The notes beneath the pieces were generated by a model, which had not been told where the DNA came from, made no database searches, and saw nothing but the letters and a program-made list of their open reading frames with translations. This document shows, piece after piece, positions 18,557-28,929 of a DNA stretch of 64,000 nt. Origin of the DNA: an uncultured bacterium. Lineage in GTDB: Bacteria; Verrucomicrobiota; Kiritimatiellia; CAIKKV01; CAIJXV01. The stretch lies in contig CAIJXV010000017.1 in the NCBI GenBank assembly GCA_903824675.1, forward strand, positions 1 to 64,000, in the 5' to 3' direction. Every line of letters begins with the position of its first letter. The stretch's first letter is position 1. Position numbers and translations under genes: made by a program.

Positions 18557-20836
18557 ATGAGACTTCACGAATTGGCCAAGGAACTTGGACTGTCCAGTAA
18601 AGCACTGATGGAGCGGATGCATGCCGCCGGCATTCCCGCAAAAAACCAGTTGAGCGCGTTGGACGATACCACCGTCGCCCGGGTTCGAAAAGAATTGACC
18701 TCCACCCCCGCGTCCTCGGCAGTGGCTGAACCCCATAAACCCGCATCAAAGCCGATTGTCTCACCCACTCCTCCAACCCCGTCAGTCTCAAAACCGGTGG
18801 CTGTGACCGCACCGGCAAAACCCATAACCACTCCTCACGCCTCGCCCAAGCCCGTTGCTGCCCCACCTGCGCCCCCCAAGCAGCCGGTTGTTGTTACACC
18901 GACCCCACCCCCGCCCAAGCCGACAGCTGCCCCTACGCCACCTAAACCGGTAGCGCCCCCGACCGCTCCCAAACCACCTGTTGTGGCGCCGCCCCCACCG
19001 CCGGTAGTCGCCCCGTCCTCGGCCCCGGTTCTTCCCCCTTCAACGCCTAACCCGACCGGAAAAACCATCACGCTCAAGGCCGCCCTCACGGTCAAGGAAT
19101 TAGCCACCGAACTCGGAATCCGGCCCAACCAGTTGATCGCCGAACTCATGCACTCCAATGTTCTGGCATCGATGAACGAAAAGCTCGACTCCAAACTAGC
19201 CCAGAAAATTGCCGAAAAACATGGGTTTAATGTCCTGCGAGAAGAGAAAAAGGCAGCCGGCCATATCTTGCCCAAATCGCAGACCATTGATCAGGAAACA
19301 CTTGCCGACGACCCAGCGGATGTCGTTCCCCGTCCCCCTATCGTAACCTTCATGGGCCATGTCGATCATGGCAAAACGTCTTTGTTGGACCGGATCCGCA
19401 ATGCAACCGTTGCCCAGGGGGAACATGGTGGAATTACCCAACATATCGGCGCCTATACGGTTCAACAGGGCAAACAACTGATCACTTTCCTGGATACACC
19501 CGGGCATGAAGCGTTTACCGCCATGCGTGCACGCGGCGCCAATCTCACGGATATCGCGGTGATCATCGTTGCCGCCGACGATGGCCTCATGCCGCAGACA
19601 CGCGAAGCCATTCTCCACGCCCAGGCCGCCAAGGTCACGCTTATGGTCGCCATTAACAAATGCGATCTCCCCACCGCCAATCCCCAGCGGGTCCGCCAGC
19701 AACTGGCCGCCGAAGGGTTGACCACGGAGGATTGGGGTGGCACCTTGATTGCCTGCGATGTCAGCGCCGTTACCGGTGCCGGTATCGACAAATTATTGGA
19801 AATGATCCTTCTCCAGGCCGAAATTCTCGAACTACGCGCTAATCCCAAACGGCGGGCCAAAGGATTTGTGATCGAGGCCCGGCTGGAACCCGGCACCGGC
19901 CCCACCGCCAATCTCCTCGTACGGCAGGGCACCATTCATGTCGGAGATATCATTCTCGCCGGCCTCCACACCGGCCGTGTGCGCGCCTTGATCAATGATC
20001 GCGGCGAGCGGGTCCGTGAAGCCGGCCCCTCCATGCCCGTCAAATGCCTCGGTCTGTCCGGCGTTCCGGATGCCGGCGCAGATTTCAGTATTTTTGCCGA
20101 CGAAAAAGAGGCGCGCATCATCGCGGCCGAACGCCAGGCCCAAAGCAAAGCCGAACAATTGGTCCAGCCCAAACGGCTCACCATGGAGGCCCTCCTCCAA
20201 CAAGCGCTGACTCAGGGCGACAAGATCGAGCTGGGCGTTATTCTCAAGACCGACGTCCAGGGTTCGCTCGAAGCCATCCAGCATGCTTTGATGGAAATCA
20301 AAAGCGAAAAGATCACCCTGCGCATCCTGATGGCGGCCGTCGGCAACATTAATACCAATGATGTGCTACTGGCCGACGCCTCCTCCGCCATCATCCTGGG
20401 TTTCCATGTCAGCGCCGATGAAGAGATCAATCGCCTCGCCAAGCAACATGGCGTCGATATCCGCCTGCACAGCATCATCTATGAACTCGTTGACCAGGTT
20501 CGTGAATGCATGACCGGCCGACTGGCGCCGATCATCAAGGAAAAGGTCATGGGGCACGCAGCGATCAAACAGGTCTTCGAACTTTCCAAGGGCGGGCACA
20601 TTGCCGGTTGCGGCATGAAGGATGGATCGGTTACGCCCAAAATGCGCGTGCGCGTCAAGCGGGGTGGAGAGGTCATCTACGAAGGCTCCATCAACTCCCT
20701 GCGGCGCTTCCAGAACGACGTGAGCGAAGTCCGCGAAAATCAGGAATGCGGTATCCGGCTCGATAACTTTACCGCCTTCGCTGCAAATGACATCCTCGAG
20801 TTCTACCTGACTGAAAAAATCGCGCAAGCTTTGTGA
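18557..20836 (+). CDS. infB: Translation initiation factor IF-2
   Basis: PPIVTFMGHVDHGKTSLLDRIR, ITFLDTPGHEAFTAMRARGA, Pro/Ala-rich linker. Confidence 0.97.
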   Translation: MRLHELAKELGLSSKALMERMHAAGIPAKNQLSALDDTTVARVRKELTSTPASSAVAEPHKPASKPIVSPTPPTPSVSKPVAVTAPAKPITTPHASPKPVAAPPAPPKQPVVVTPTPPPPKPTAAPTPPKPVAPPTAPKPPVVAPPPPPVVAPSSAPVLPPSTPNPTGKTITLKAALTVKELATELGIRPNQLIAELMHSNVLASMNEKLDSKLAQKIAEKHGFNVLREEKKAAGHILPKSQTIDQETLADDPADVVPRPPIVTFMGHVDHGKTSLLDRIRNATVAQGEHGGITQHIGAYTVQQGKQLITFLDTPGHEAFTAMRARGANLTDIAVIIVAADDGLMPQTREAILHAQAAKVTLMVAINKCDLPTANPQRVRQQLAAEGLTTEDWGGTLIACDVSAVTGAGIDKLLEMILLQAEILELRANPKRRAKGFVIEARLEPGTGPTANLLVRQGTIHVGDIILAGLHTGRVRALINDRGERVREAGPSMPVKCLGLSGVPDAGADFSIFADEKEARIIAAERQAQSKAEQLVQPKRLTMEALLQQALTQGDKIELGVILKTDVQGSLEAIQHALMEIKSEKITLRILMAAVGNINTNDVLLADASSAIILGFHVSADEEINRLAKQHGVDIRLHSIIYELVDQVRECMTGRLAPIIKEKVMGHAAIKQVFELSKGGHIAGCGMKDGSVTPKMRVRVKRGGEVIYEGSINSLRRFQNDVSEVRENQECGIRLDNFTAFAANDILEFYLTEKIAQAL

Positions 20837-20856
20837 TCCCCGCCGGGGCGGCTACC

Positions 20857-21270
20857 ATGAAACCCGATCGTCTCACCCGTCTGAACGAACATCTCCGCCG
20901 AGAAATCGGGACATTTCTGTTCCGCATCGCAGCCCGTGAGACCCGCGATCTCTCCGTGATTACCGTCACGCGAGTCTCGATCAACAGCGACTTGCATACA
21001 GCCCAGGTGTTCGTCTCGATTCGCGCGCCCGAAGTCGACCGCCCGGCTTTCCTCGCCGCCTTGAATCGACATCGTATTGAAATCCAGGCTCATCTCGCTC
21101 AAACGGTTTGCCTCAAATATACCCCCCGTCTCTCTTTTAAGCCCGATACCTCCCTGGAAGAAGGCTATCGAATTCTGTCGATCCTCGCCACTCTTAAAAA
21201 CGACGATTCCTCTCCCCCGCCCTCCGACAACACCCCCAATCCCCTATCTTCCCTCGAGGACACTCTATGA
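20857..21270 (+). CDS. rbfA: Ribosome-binding factor A
   Basis: Position between infB and tru[42 protein letters not shown]. Confidence 0.9.
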   Translation: MKPDRLTRLNEHLRREIGTFLFRIAARETRDLSVITVTRVSINSDLHTAQVFVSIRAPEVDRPAFLAALNRHRIEIQAHLAQTVCLKYTPRLSFKPDTSLEEGYRILSILATLKNDDSSPPPSDNTPNPLSSLEDTL

Positions 21271-22019
21271 ATTCCCATTCGGTTGACTTCTTCGATGGCA
21301 TCCTTCTAGTCGACAAACCGTCGGGAATTACCTCCCATGATGTAGTCGACCAGATCCGCCGTCGCTTCCGTTTCAAAAAAACCGGGCATGGCGGGACACT
21401 CGATCCACAGGCCACCGGACTTCTGGTCATCCTGCTTGGACGCGGTACCAAGATATCCCAATACCTCATGTCCGGCGACAAAACCTATGAGGGCACCATC
21501 CATCTGGGCAGTGTTACGGATTCCCAGGATGCCGATGGACAGGTTATCCGGGAAGCCGATGCTTCTGGAATCACCCGGGCGCAACTCGAATCCGCTTTCG
21601 CGTCTTTCCGCGGCGATCTTCACCAGATTCCGCCGATGGTTTCCGCCGTAAAAAAAGCCGGTGTCCCCCTCTATAAACTGGCTCGCAAAGGTGAAGAAGT
21701 TGAACGCGAACCGAAATTAATCCACATTTATGAATTTCGAATGGTCGACTTTACCCCACCGGACGCCCGGTTTGTTGTGAGGTGTACCAAGGGGACCTAT
21801 GTCCGAACCCTCTGCCATGATATCGGTGAACAACTCGGTTGTGGTGCCCATCTCAAGCAGTTGCGTCGGACCCAGTCCGGGCCTTTCAATATCAATAAAG
21901 CCACTCCATTGGCTGATTTGCTCAATCTCACTCCGTTGGAACTTATGCAGAAATCCGTTCCTCTTCACGAATTCCATCAATTTCTTCAGCCCCCATCCAG
22001 TCCGACCCGTACTCCATGA
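21267..22019 (+). CDS. truB: tRNA pseudouridine(55) synthase
   Basis: [36 protein letters not shown]. Confidence 0.96.
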   Translation: MNSHSVDFFDGILLVDKPSGITSHDVVDQIRRRFRFKKTGHGGTLDPQATGLLVILLGRGTKISQYLMSGDKTYEGTIHLGSVTDSQDADGQVIREADASGITRAQLESAFASFRGDLHQIPPMVSAVKKAGVPLYKLARKGEEVEREPKLIHIYEFRMVDFTPPDARFVVRCTKGTYVRTLCHDIGEQLGCGAHLKQLRRTQSGPFNINKATPLADLLNLTPLELMQKSVPLHEFHQFLQPPSSPTRTP

Positions 22020-22996
22020 AGCTTGCGCGTCATCCCCGCGATTTGGTCGATGTCTCCGGACCCATCGGACTCGCTGCGGGTTTTTTTGACGGACTCCATT
22101 GTGGACATCAAGCGGTATTACAAGCCACCCGCAACTGGGCTCTTGCCAGAGGGGGGACCCCGTGGGTCATGACGTTCGACATTCATCCCGCCAAAATCAT
22201 CCAACCCGCAGATGCACCCCCTCTCATTACTTCCACCCGACATAAACTGGCCCTGCTTGAACGCACCGGGATGGCCGGTTGCCTGCTTCTGCCTTTTAAT
22301 CGAATCCGCGCACAACAGGAACCGGAAGCCTTTCTCGATTGGCTATTCTCTCAGGCACCCGGTATCCGCGCGATTTTCACGGGTGAAAATTGGCGATTCG
22401 GAAGGCAGGGCCGAGGCGACCTATCCCTCCTGAGGAATTTCGCCAAGCCCCGCCAAATTCTCGTCAAAACCATCCGCCCCAAGATCATTGGCGGCGCACC
22501 GATTTCCAGCACCCGTATTCGAGCCGCCGTCCGGGACGGTGACCTGACTCTGGCGGCGCACCTCCTCGGTCGTCCCTTCAGCCTTATGGCAACCGTCGGC
22601 GGCGGACTTAAAATCGGCCGTAAACTTGGGTTTCCCACCGCCAATCTCACCCCCGATAACGAAGTTCGTCCGCCCTTCGGCGTCTATGCGGTCCATGCCA
22701 TGGCCGAGGGATGCCCCTTCGAAGGGGTTCTTAACTACGGCCGGCGCCCCACCCTCGGCACACCGTCGTCACCATTGATGGAATTGCATCTGCTCGACAC
22801 CCGCCTCCATCTTTATCGCCGAACCATCGAAGTCTTCTGGGGCCCCCGCCTGAGAGACGAACGCACCTTTCCCTCGCTGATGGCCTTGGCCCGGCAGATC
22901 GCGGACGACATCAAAATGGCCCGTCGAGCATTACGGCAGCCTTCTGAAAAAAAACTCTGGAAGAAGACTTTACAAGACTTGGGAATCCGGTTATAG
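22016..22996 (+). CDS. ribF: Bifunctional riboflavin kinase/FAD synthetase
   Basis: AAGFFDGLHCGHQAVL; GGGLKIGRKLGFPTANL. Confidence 0.94.
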   Translation: MKLARHPRDLVDVSGPIGLAAGFFDGLHCGHQAVLQATRNWALARGGTPWVMTFDIHPAKIIQPADAPPLITSTRHKLALLERTGMAGCLLLPFNRIRAQQEPEAFLDWLFSQAPGIRAIFTGENWRFGRQGRGDLSLLRNFAKPRQILVKTIRPKIIGGAPISSTRIRAAVRDGDLTLAAHLLGRPFSLMATVGGGLKIGRKLGFPTANLTPDNEVRPPFGVYAVHAMAEGCPFEGVLNYGRRPTLGTPSSPLMELHLLDTRLHLYRRTIEVFWGPRLRDERTFPSLMALARQIADDIKMARRALRQPSEKKLWKKTLQDLGIRL

Positions 22997-22997
22997 T
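22969..22997 (+). promoter_or_regulatory. Promoter TTTACA-N17-TATAGT inside the 3' end of ribF, for rpsO-pnp
   Basis: Good hexamers and spacing, about 70 bp upstream of rpsO. Confidence 0.5.
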
Positions 22998-23066
22998 CGG
23001 ACTTCAAAAACAAATAGGAAAGCAGTTTTAAGGTCATCGGAAAGGGTGTAAGGAACTGGAACGATT

Positions 23067-23330
23067 ATGGACCAAGTAAAGAAATCCGAAATTAGGGCGC
23101 AGTATCAACTGCATGACAAAGACACCGGTTCCTCCGAGGTGCAAATCGCTTTACTTAGCCAGCGCATCGAGGAGTTAACCGAGCACTTGAAGGTGCATCA
23201 GAAAGACAATAGTTCCCGTTACGGCCTGCTCAAAATGGTCAGTTCGCGACGGCGTCTTCTGAATTACCTCAAGAATAAAGATGCCGAGAAATATCAGGAC
23301 ATCGTTAAACGGCTCAAGTTGCGCCGTTAA
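23067..23330 (+). CDS. rpsO: 30S ribosomal protein S15
   Basis: [51 protein letters not shown]. Confidence 0.98.
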   Translation: MDQVKKSEIRAQYQLHDKDTGSSEVQIALLSQRIEELTEHLKVHQKDNSSRYGLLKMVSSRRRLLNYLKNKDAEKYQDIVKRLKLRR

Positions 23331-23433
23331 CTCTTCTGGTTTCCATCCATATCGGTTTCTGTTTCCTCCGCATGCGCTCCGCTGAGTGGCGTTGGGTTGC
23401 TGCGGCTTTATCCGATTCAATCAAGGTTATACT

Positions 23434-25542
23434 ATGCAAAACACGACATCAGTTGAAGTTCTCGTCGGCGACAAAAAACTCCTTATCGAAACCGGGTTGC
23501 TGGGTCGTCAGGCCCTTGGCGCCGTCACGGTTCGCCTGGGCGACACGATTCTCTTCTCCGCCGTTTCCGCCAGCGAAACCCCTCGCGTCGGCATCGATTA
23601 CTTCCCGCTCCAGGTCGAATATCGCGAAAAGTTTTATGCCGCGGGTATGTTCCCGGGTGGGTTCTTCAAACGCGAATCGCGCCCTTCCGAAAAAGAAATC
23701 CTCACCGCGCGCTTCACTGATCGCCCGATCCGCCCCCTCTTTGCCAAGGGTTTCCATAATGATGTCCAGATCTACAACATGCTGCTCTCGGCCGACAAGG
23801 AAAATGACTGCGATATTTTGAGCGTTGTCGCCGCCAGCGCCGCCTTGCAATTGTCCGAACTTCCCTTCTTTGGCCCCATCGCCGCTGTCCGCGTTGCTCG
23901 CATCGCCGGTCGCTGGGTCATCAATCCCACCAACGCCGAGGCCGCCCAAAGCGATTTGGATCTCATTTACGCCAGCACCCGTGACAAGACGGTCATGATT
24001 GAAGGCGGTGCCACCGAAATCCCCGAAGCGGATCTGATCGCCGCCATGCGTTTCGCCCATGCCGAATGTGTCAAGCTGTGCGATGCCCAGCTCGAGCTCC
24101 GTCGAAAAATGGGTTTGCCCGAGAAAAAGGTCGTCGACCCCGTTTGCGATGATACCCTCTTCAAGACTGCACAGACCCTCGTCGGAAATGACTTGTCCGC
24201 AGCCCTGTTGATTCCCGGGAAGCGCGAACGTCGCGCCAAGATCCATGTCATTCGCGACGCTTTGAAGGCCAGCCTTTTGGCAAAGGTGCCCGACATGGCT
24301 GATGAGGCGTTTCGTGCGGCTTTCGATGAACTCGAAATCTCCACGGTCCGCGCCAATGTCCTCGAAAAGAGCCGCCGTATTGACGGCCGATCTTTCTTCG
24401 ATCTCCGCCCTCTCCACGGTCAGGTCGGATTGCTTCCCCGCGTCCATGGATCCTCTTTCTTCGGCCGTGGTGAAACCGAATCGCTTTGCGCCGCCACGCT
24501 GGGAACCAGCTCCGATTCGCAGGACATGGACACCATCACCGGTGGCGCTCCGTCCAAATCTTTCTACCTGCATTATAACTTCCCGCCTTTCAGCGTGGGC
24601 GAAACCGGCCGTGTCGGCACCCCTGGCCGACGGGAAATCGGACACGGCGCCCTGGCCGAACGCTCACTCGTGGAAGTAATGCCCAAGGACTATCCGTACA
24701 CGGTCCGGTTGGTGTCCGACATTATGAGTTCCAACGGGTCCACCTCGATGGCCTCGATTTGCGCCGGAACACTTGCCCTGATGGACGCTGGTGTCCCGAT
24801 TCGCAAGCCCGTCGCCGGTATCTCCTGCGGCCTCTTCACGGCCCCCGGAAAATCCCAGATCGTCGTTGATATCCTGGGCGATGAGGATCATTGCGGAGAT
24901 ATGGATTTCAAAGTTGCCGGTACCCGGGATGGAATCACCGGATTCCAGGTCGACTTGAAAATTCGCGGATTGGACTGGGCCACCGTTACCGAGGCCTTCG
25001 AACGCGCCCGTGTCGCACGTCTGCAAATTCTCGACTTCATGGCTACCGTCCTTCCCACTACCCGTGCAGAACTCTCCCCTTACGCTCCGCGGATTCACCA
25101 GATGACCATTCCCCAGGACAAGATCGGCGAGTTGATCGGCCCCGGAGGAAAGAACATTCGGCGCATTACGGAATTAAGCGGAGCCCAAATCGATATCGAA
25201 GACGATGGGACGATCAAGATCTTCAGCGCGACGGCCGCCAGTTTGGAATTGGCTGTCCGCGAAGTCAGCATGATCACCGCCGAAGCCGAGGAAGGTGCCA
25301 TCTATAATGGTACCGTTGTTGGGATTACGAATTTCGGCTGTTTCGTCGAAATCTTCCCCGGACGTGATGGATTGGTTCACATCAGCGAGTTGTCCGATCG
25401 GCGTGTCGGAACCGTCGATGAAGTCTGCAAAGTTGGCGACCAAATGTGGGTCAAGTGCATCGGGGTTGACGATCGGGGTCGCATCAAACTCAGCCGCAAG
25501 GCTGCCATGGCCGAACGCGCGGCCTTGGAAGAATCCAAGTAA
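23434..25542 (+). CDS. pnp: Polyribonucleotide nucleotidyltransferase
   Basis: FFKRESRPSEKEILTARFTDRPIRPLF; KH and S1 domains; start MQNTTSVEV. Confidence 0.97.
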   Translation: MQNTTSVEVLVGDKKLLIETGLLGRQALGAVTVRLGDTILFSAVSASETPRVGIDYFPLQVEYREKFYAAGMFPGGFFKRESRPSEKEILTARFTDRPIRPLFAKGFHNDVQIYNMLLSADKENDCDILSVVAASAALQLSELPFFGPIAAVRVARIAGRWVINPTNAEAAQSDLDLIYASTRDKTVMIEGGATEIPEADLIAAMRFAHAECVKLCDAQLELRRKMGLPEKKVVDPVCDDTLFKTAQTLVGNDLSAALLIPGKRERRAKIHVIRDALKASLLAKVPDMADEAFRAAFDELEISTVRANVLEKSRRIDGRSFFDLRPLHGQVGLLPRVHGSSFFGRGETESLCAATLGTSSDSQDMDTITGGAPSKSFYLHYNFPPFSVGETGRVGTPGRREIGHGALAERSLVEVMPKDYPYTVRLVSDIMSSNGSTSMASICAGTLALMDAGVPIRKPVAGISCGLFTAPGKSQIVVDILGDEDHCGDMDFKVAGTRDGITGFQVDLKIRGLDWATVTEAFERARVARLQILDFMATVLPTTRAELSPYAPRIHQMTIPQDKIGELIGPGGKNIRRITELSGAQIDIEDDGTIKIFSATAASLELAVREVSMITAEAEEGAIYNGTVVGITNFGCFVEIFPGRDGLVHISELSDRRVGTVDEVCKVGDQMWVKCIGVDDRGRIKLSRKAAMAERAALEESK

Positions 25543-25588
25543 TCCCCGGATTTTCCGGCGGTAACCAACCTGTAAAGGTCGTGGTGCT

Positions 25589-26614
25589 ATGGCGTCAAAA
25601 AAACGCTCCTCGGTTTCCACCCCGCCATCCCGCCGCCGGTATTTGATCACCGGCGGCGCCGGCTTCATCGGCTCGCATCTCACCCGCCTCCTGCTGGATG
25701 AAGGCCATCAGGTTGCGGCCATCGACAACTTGTCCACCGGCCGACTTGAAAACGTCGCCCCCTTCATCGGGCGCCCCGGCTACCAGTTCTCGCGGACCAG
25801 CATCACGTCCGAAGTCGTGCTGGACCGGTTGGCTGCGGAAGCTGACATCATCATCCATCTGGCCGCGGCCGTCGGAGTTGAACGGATTATCGATCACCCC
25901 GTAGAAACCATTGAAACCAATGTCATGGGCACCGAATTGGTCCTGCAGGCCGCTCTGCGATACAATTGCCGGGTCCTGATCGCCAGCACCTCTGAAGTGT
26001 ATGGTAAAGGCGCCAAGATTCCCTTCGCCGAAGAGGACGATGTCCTTCTCGGCCCGACCTGCCGAAATCGTTGGGGCTACGCCGCCAGCAAAATGGTTGA
26101 TGAGTTTCTCGGATTTGCCTATGTCCAGGAATATGGACTGCCCGTGGTCGTGATGCGCTTTTTCAATACTGTGGGACCACGCCAGTCTGGTCAATACGGC
26201 ATGGTGGTCCCGCGTTTCGTCGAATGTGCGCTTCAGGGAAAACCCATCTCGGTCTATGGCGACGGCTTGCAAAGTCGCTGTTTCTGCGATGTCCGCGATG
26301 TGGTTCGCGCAGTCGCCGGGCTCGCCATCCACCCCGACGCGGTCGGGCTGGTCGTCAACGTCGGCAGTCATGCTGAAATTTCGATTGCCGGACTCGCCGA
26401 ACGCGTTAAAAAGCTCCTCAAAAGCAATTCGCCTATTCGCTATATTCCATACGATCAGGCATATGCGCCCGGTTTTGAGGATATGCAACGACGGGTTCCG
26501 GATACCACTCGCATTGAAAACCTTCTCAAATGGAAACCCCGGATTAAACTCGACGAGACTTTGCTCGCAGTGAGAGATGATATTCGCCTTCGTCAAAAAC
26601 AGGAAAAATCATGA
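25589..26614 (+). CDS. NAD-dependent epimerase/dehydratase (nucleotide-sugar SDR)
   Basis: YLITGGAGFIGSHLTRLLLDEGHQVAAIDNLSTG; YxxxK as YAASK. Confidence 0.9.
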   Translation: MASKKRSSVSTPPSRRRYLITGGAGFIGSHLTRLLLDEGHQVAAIDNLSTGRLENVAPFIGRPGYQFSRTSITSEVVLDRLAAEADIIIHLAAAVGVERIIDHPVETIETNVMGTELVLQAALRYNCRVLIASTSEVYGKGAKIPFAEEDDVLLGPTCRNRWGYAASKMVDEFLGFAYVQEYGLPVVVMRFFNTVGPRQSGQYGMVVPRFVECALQGKPISVYGDGLQSRCFCDVRDVVRAVAGLAIHPDAVGLVVNVGSHAEISIAGLAERVKKLLKSNSPIRYIPYDQAYAPGFEDMQRRVPDTTRIENLLKWKPRIKLDETLLAVRDDIRLRQKQEKS

Positions 26615-27483
26615 AGCTCGGCGTTAGTTCCTACAGCTTTTGCCAACTCTATGCGTCCGGCCGGATGAATTTCCTCGATATCCCCGCCAAGACGCGGGAA
26701 ATCGGTTTCGAAGTGATCGAGTTTTCCTCCCTGCAAGTGCCGGAAGGGCTAACCCCGTTGACATTTGCCCCCCAGGTCCGGGCCGCCTGCGATGCCGTTG
26801 GCATCCCCATCATGAATTACACCATCGGAGCCGATTTTATCAATGGCTCTAATGGCGACTGGAAAGCTGAAGCCGATCGGCTCAAAAGCGAAGTCCAGAC
26901 GGCCAAAATTCTCGGCGCGCCGGGTATGCGCCACGATGCGACCCGCGGGTTTAGCGCCGATAAGGTGGGAGCCAAAGGGTTTGACGATGCGCTCCCCATC
27001 CTCGCCAAGGGATGCCGCGCTGTAGCCGAGTACGCCGCAGATCTCGGCATCCGCACCATGGTCGAAAACCACGGTTACTTCTGTCAGGACAGTGTGCGCC
27101 TTGAAAAACTGGTCAATGCCGTCAATCATCCCAATTTTGGAATTTTGATCGATATGGGGAATTTCATGTGCGCGGACGACTCGCCTGAAAAGGCTGTCGG
27201 CCTTCTTGCCCCCTATGCCTTCCATTGCCACGCCAAGGATTTCCACTTCAAGCCCGGCACAGCGCCCAATCCCGGCAAGGGTTGGTTCCGGTCACGCGGT
27301 GGGAATTTCCTGCGGGGATCCATCATTGGACATGGCGATGTCCCGGTGACCCAATGCATCGGCATTCTCAAACGCGCCGGATTCAAAGGCGTGCTTTCCA
27401 TTGAATTCGAGGGCATGGAAGATCCGATTAACGGGATCTCGGTCGGCTTCGAAAACCTCAAACGGTTCGTAGCCGAAGCCTGA
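26611..27483 (+). CDS. Sugar phosphate isomerase/epimerase-like TIM barrel protein
   Basis: MKLGVSSYSF..FEVIEFSS..MVENHGYFCQDSVRLEKL..IDMGNF..HCHAKDFHF..GHGDVP; 4-bp overlap with upstream gene. Confidence 0.85.
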   Translation: MKLGVSSYSFCQLYASGRMNFLDIPAKTREIGFEVIEFSSLQVPEGLTPLTFAPQVRAACDAVGIPIMNYTIGADFINGSNGDWKAEADRLKSEVQTAKILGAPGMRHDATRGFSADKVGAKGFDDALPILAKGCRAVAEYAADLGIRTMVENHGYFCQDSVRLEKLVNAVNHPNFGILIDMGNFMCADDSPEKAVGLLAPYAFHCHAKDFHFKPGTAPNPGKGWFRSRGGNFLRGSIIGHGDVPVTQCIGILKRAGFKGVLSIEFEGMEDPINGISVGFENLKRFVAEA

Positions 27484-27531
27484 TCGGTCGGGTCTGCAAA
27501 CGATGCGGATCAGGCCGGTTTTCCTATTTCA

Positions 27532-28929
27532 TCACTCTTCTGGACGATCCTTCGGCATTGCCGACAGTCGACGGGAAGCAAAGCCCAGGGCCGTCAACAA
27601 GGCGGCCACCATCAGGATGATCGCTCCGATCATTAGAAATCTTAGATGGCGTGACATCCACCCCCGGGAAAATCCCTGCCGAAAGGTTGGATTACCCTGT
27701 GTCGCCCCCAAAATCCAGTCCTGCCCCAATTCGGGATCGGCGCGGGCTAACACCTGACCGATATCGTAAACCGGCAAGGGTAACCCCTCTCCGTTATAAT
27801 ACAGCCGATACTGAGTCCCGCGCGGCAGGAAGAGGAGCTCGTGACAGTTCTCGTGTGCCGACAACCGGTTCAGCAACAGGGGTGGATTGTCATTGTTCTG
27901 AATTAGAATCCGGTATTCGTCCCAACGATTTTCAGCAGGAAAATCGAGGGTTAATTTGGAATCCTGCACGGCCCCCAGTTGGATGAAATGCACCGTCGAT
28001 TCGGCCACCTGCCGCCATTCGCTTTCACCTCGATTGCGCGCCATAACCTGGATGGACCGCACAAAATTGACCTCGTCGAAACCAAATTCAAGCGCGACCA
28101 GCGGGCGGCGCCCTCCCTCAAAATCGATCGCCGTCTTGCGCTCTTTGGCCAAATCAGAAACCACATAATGAGTCACGCCCGTCACCGTGGTCACCGGCTG
28201 AAGAGCCCACGCCTCTTCACGTGATTCCAATAAATCGGCTTGATCCATGCGAAAAGGAATTCGTTGAAATGTCCGGCGCTCGGTCTCGGTCGGAAAATCA
28301 CCGGATCGGGTTTGCCGGGTCGTTTCGAGCAAAGGTGTTTCCCGGGCCGCCAAGCCGGTCCCAATTTCAACCCGGAACCAAGGCCCCTCATTCGGGGTCA
28401 AGGCTACCCGATCCCGCCGGACATCGGCGAACCGCGAATAATCGTAGATCACCGCACGGGTAGCTACTGGTGTCCAGGTCTCGCCATCCGGCCCCGCCCA
28501 TACCTGGACCTCTTTCTCGAAATCACGCAAGCCGGTCTGTAGCCGTAGGCCGGAAAAAACAATCCGATTGGTTTCTTCAACTCTCAATACCAATTCCAAA
28601 CGATTATCCGCTAACTCCCTGAGCTGAACCATCCGCGCACGATAAGGAATGTCGCGAACCTGTCGGCGACTGAAGGTTCGTTGCCGAATGAGCCAGGGCT
28701 GTTCGCGATCGTTTTCTCCCGCCAGTCGCAGATTGGAATAATCAGCGGACGCCGTGGCATAGATTTCGGGATCCAGCAGAAACTTGGCCAATTCGGACGG
28801 CCTGGTCGCCCCGGGCGTAACCTCTTTAAAAGCGGGAAACCGGTTGGCGTCAACAGTGCCCGCCAGAAGAGGGGCCATCGCACTTAAAACCAACCAGGCC
28901 CCCACCCACTCTATCCATCGCATTTTCAT
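27532..28929 (-). CDS. DUF3999-like membrane-anchored periplasmic protein
   Basis: N-terminal signal, C-terminal TM helix; partner of the DUF2339-like gene. Confidence 0.65.
   Translation of the reverse strand: MKMRWIEWVGAWLVLSAMAPLLAGTVDANRFPAFKEVTPGATRPSELAKFLLDPEIYATASADYSNLRLAGENDREQPWLIRQRTFSRRQVRDIPYRARMVQLRELADNRLELVLRVEETNRIVFSGLRLQTGLRDFEKEVQVWAGPDGETWTPVATRAVIYDYSRFADVRRDRVALTPNEGPWFRVEIGTGLAARETPLLETTRQTRSGDFPTETERRTFQRIPFRMDQADLLESREEAWALQPVTTVTGVTHYVVSDLAKERKTAIDFEGGRRPLVALEFGFDEVNFVRSIQVMARNRGESEWRQVAESTVHFIQLGAVQDSKLTLDFPAENRWDEYRILIQNNDNPPLLLNRLSAHENCHELLFLPRGTQYRLYYNGEGLPLPVYDIGQVLARADPELGQDWILGATQGNPTFRQGFSRGWMSRHLRFLMIGAIILMVAALLTALGFASRRLSAMPKDRPEE

Noticed and set aside
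17858-18736. 292-aa minus-strand ORF antisense to nusA/infB
   Set aside because: Antisense shadow; Gly/Phe-rich translation is an artefact of codon bias.
18720-19050. Repetitive C/G-rich tract resembling an array
   Set aside because: Codes for the Pro/Ala-rich IF-2 linker; no regular repeat-spacer structure, so not CRISPR.
23331-23433. rpsO-pnp intergenic region as an RNase III-type hairpin leader
   Set aside because: Could not find a long convincing stem by eye; needs RNA folding and comparative data.
23449-24645. 398-aa minus-strand ORF antisense to pnp
   Set aside because: Fully antisense to an unmistakable pnp; composition reflects codon bias of the real gene, no recognisable domain.
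25595-26596. 333-aa minus-strand ORF antisense to the epimerase
   Set aside because: Shadow ORF of a strong SDR gene; no domain or RBS support.
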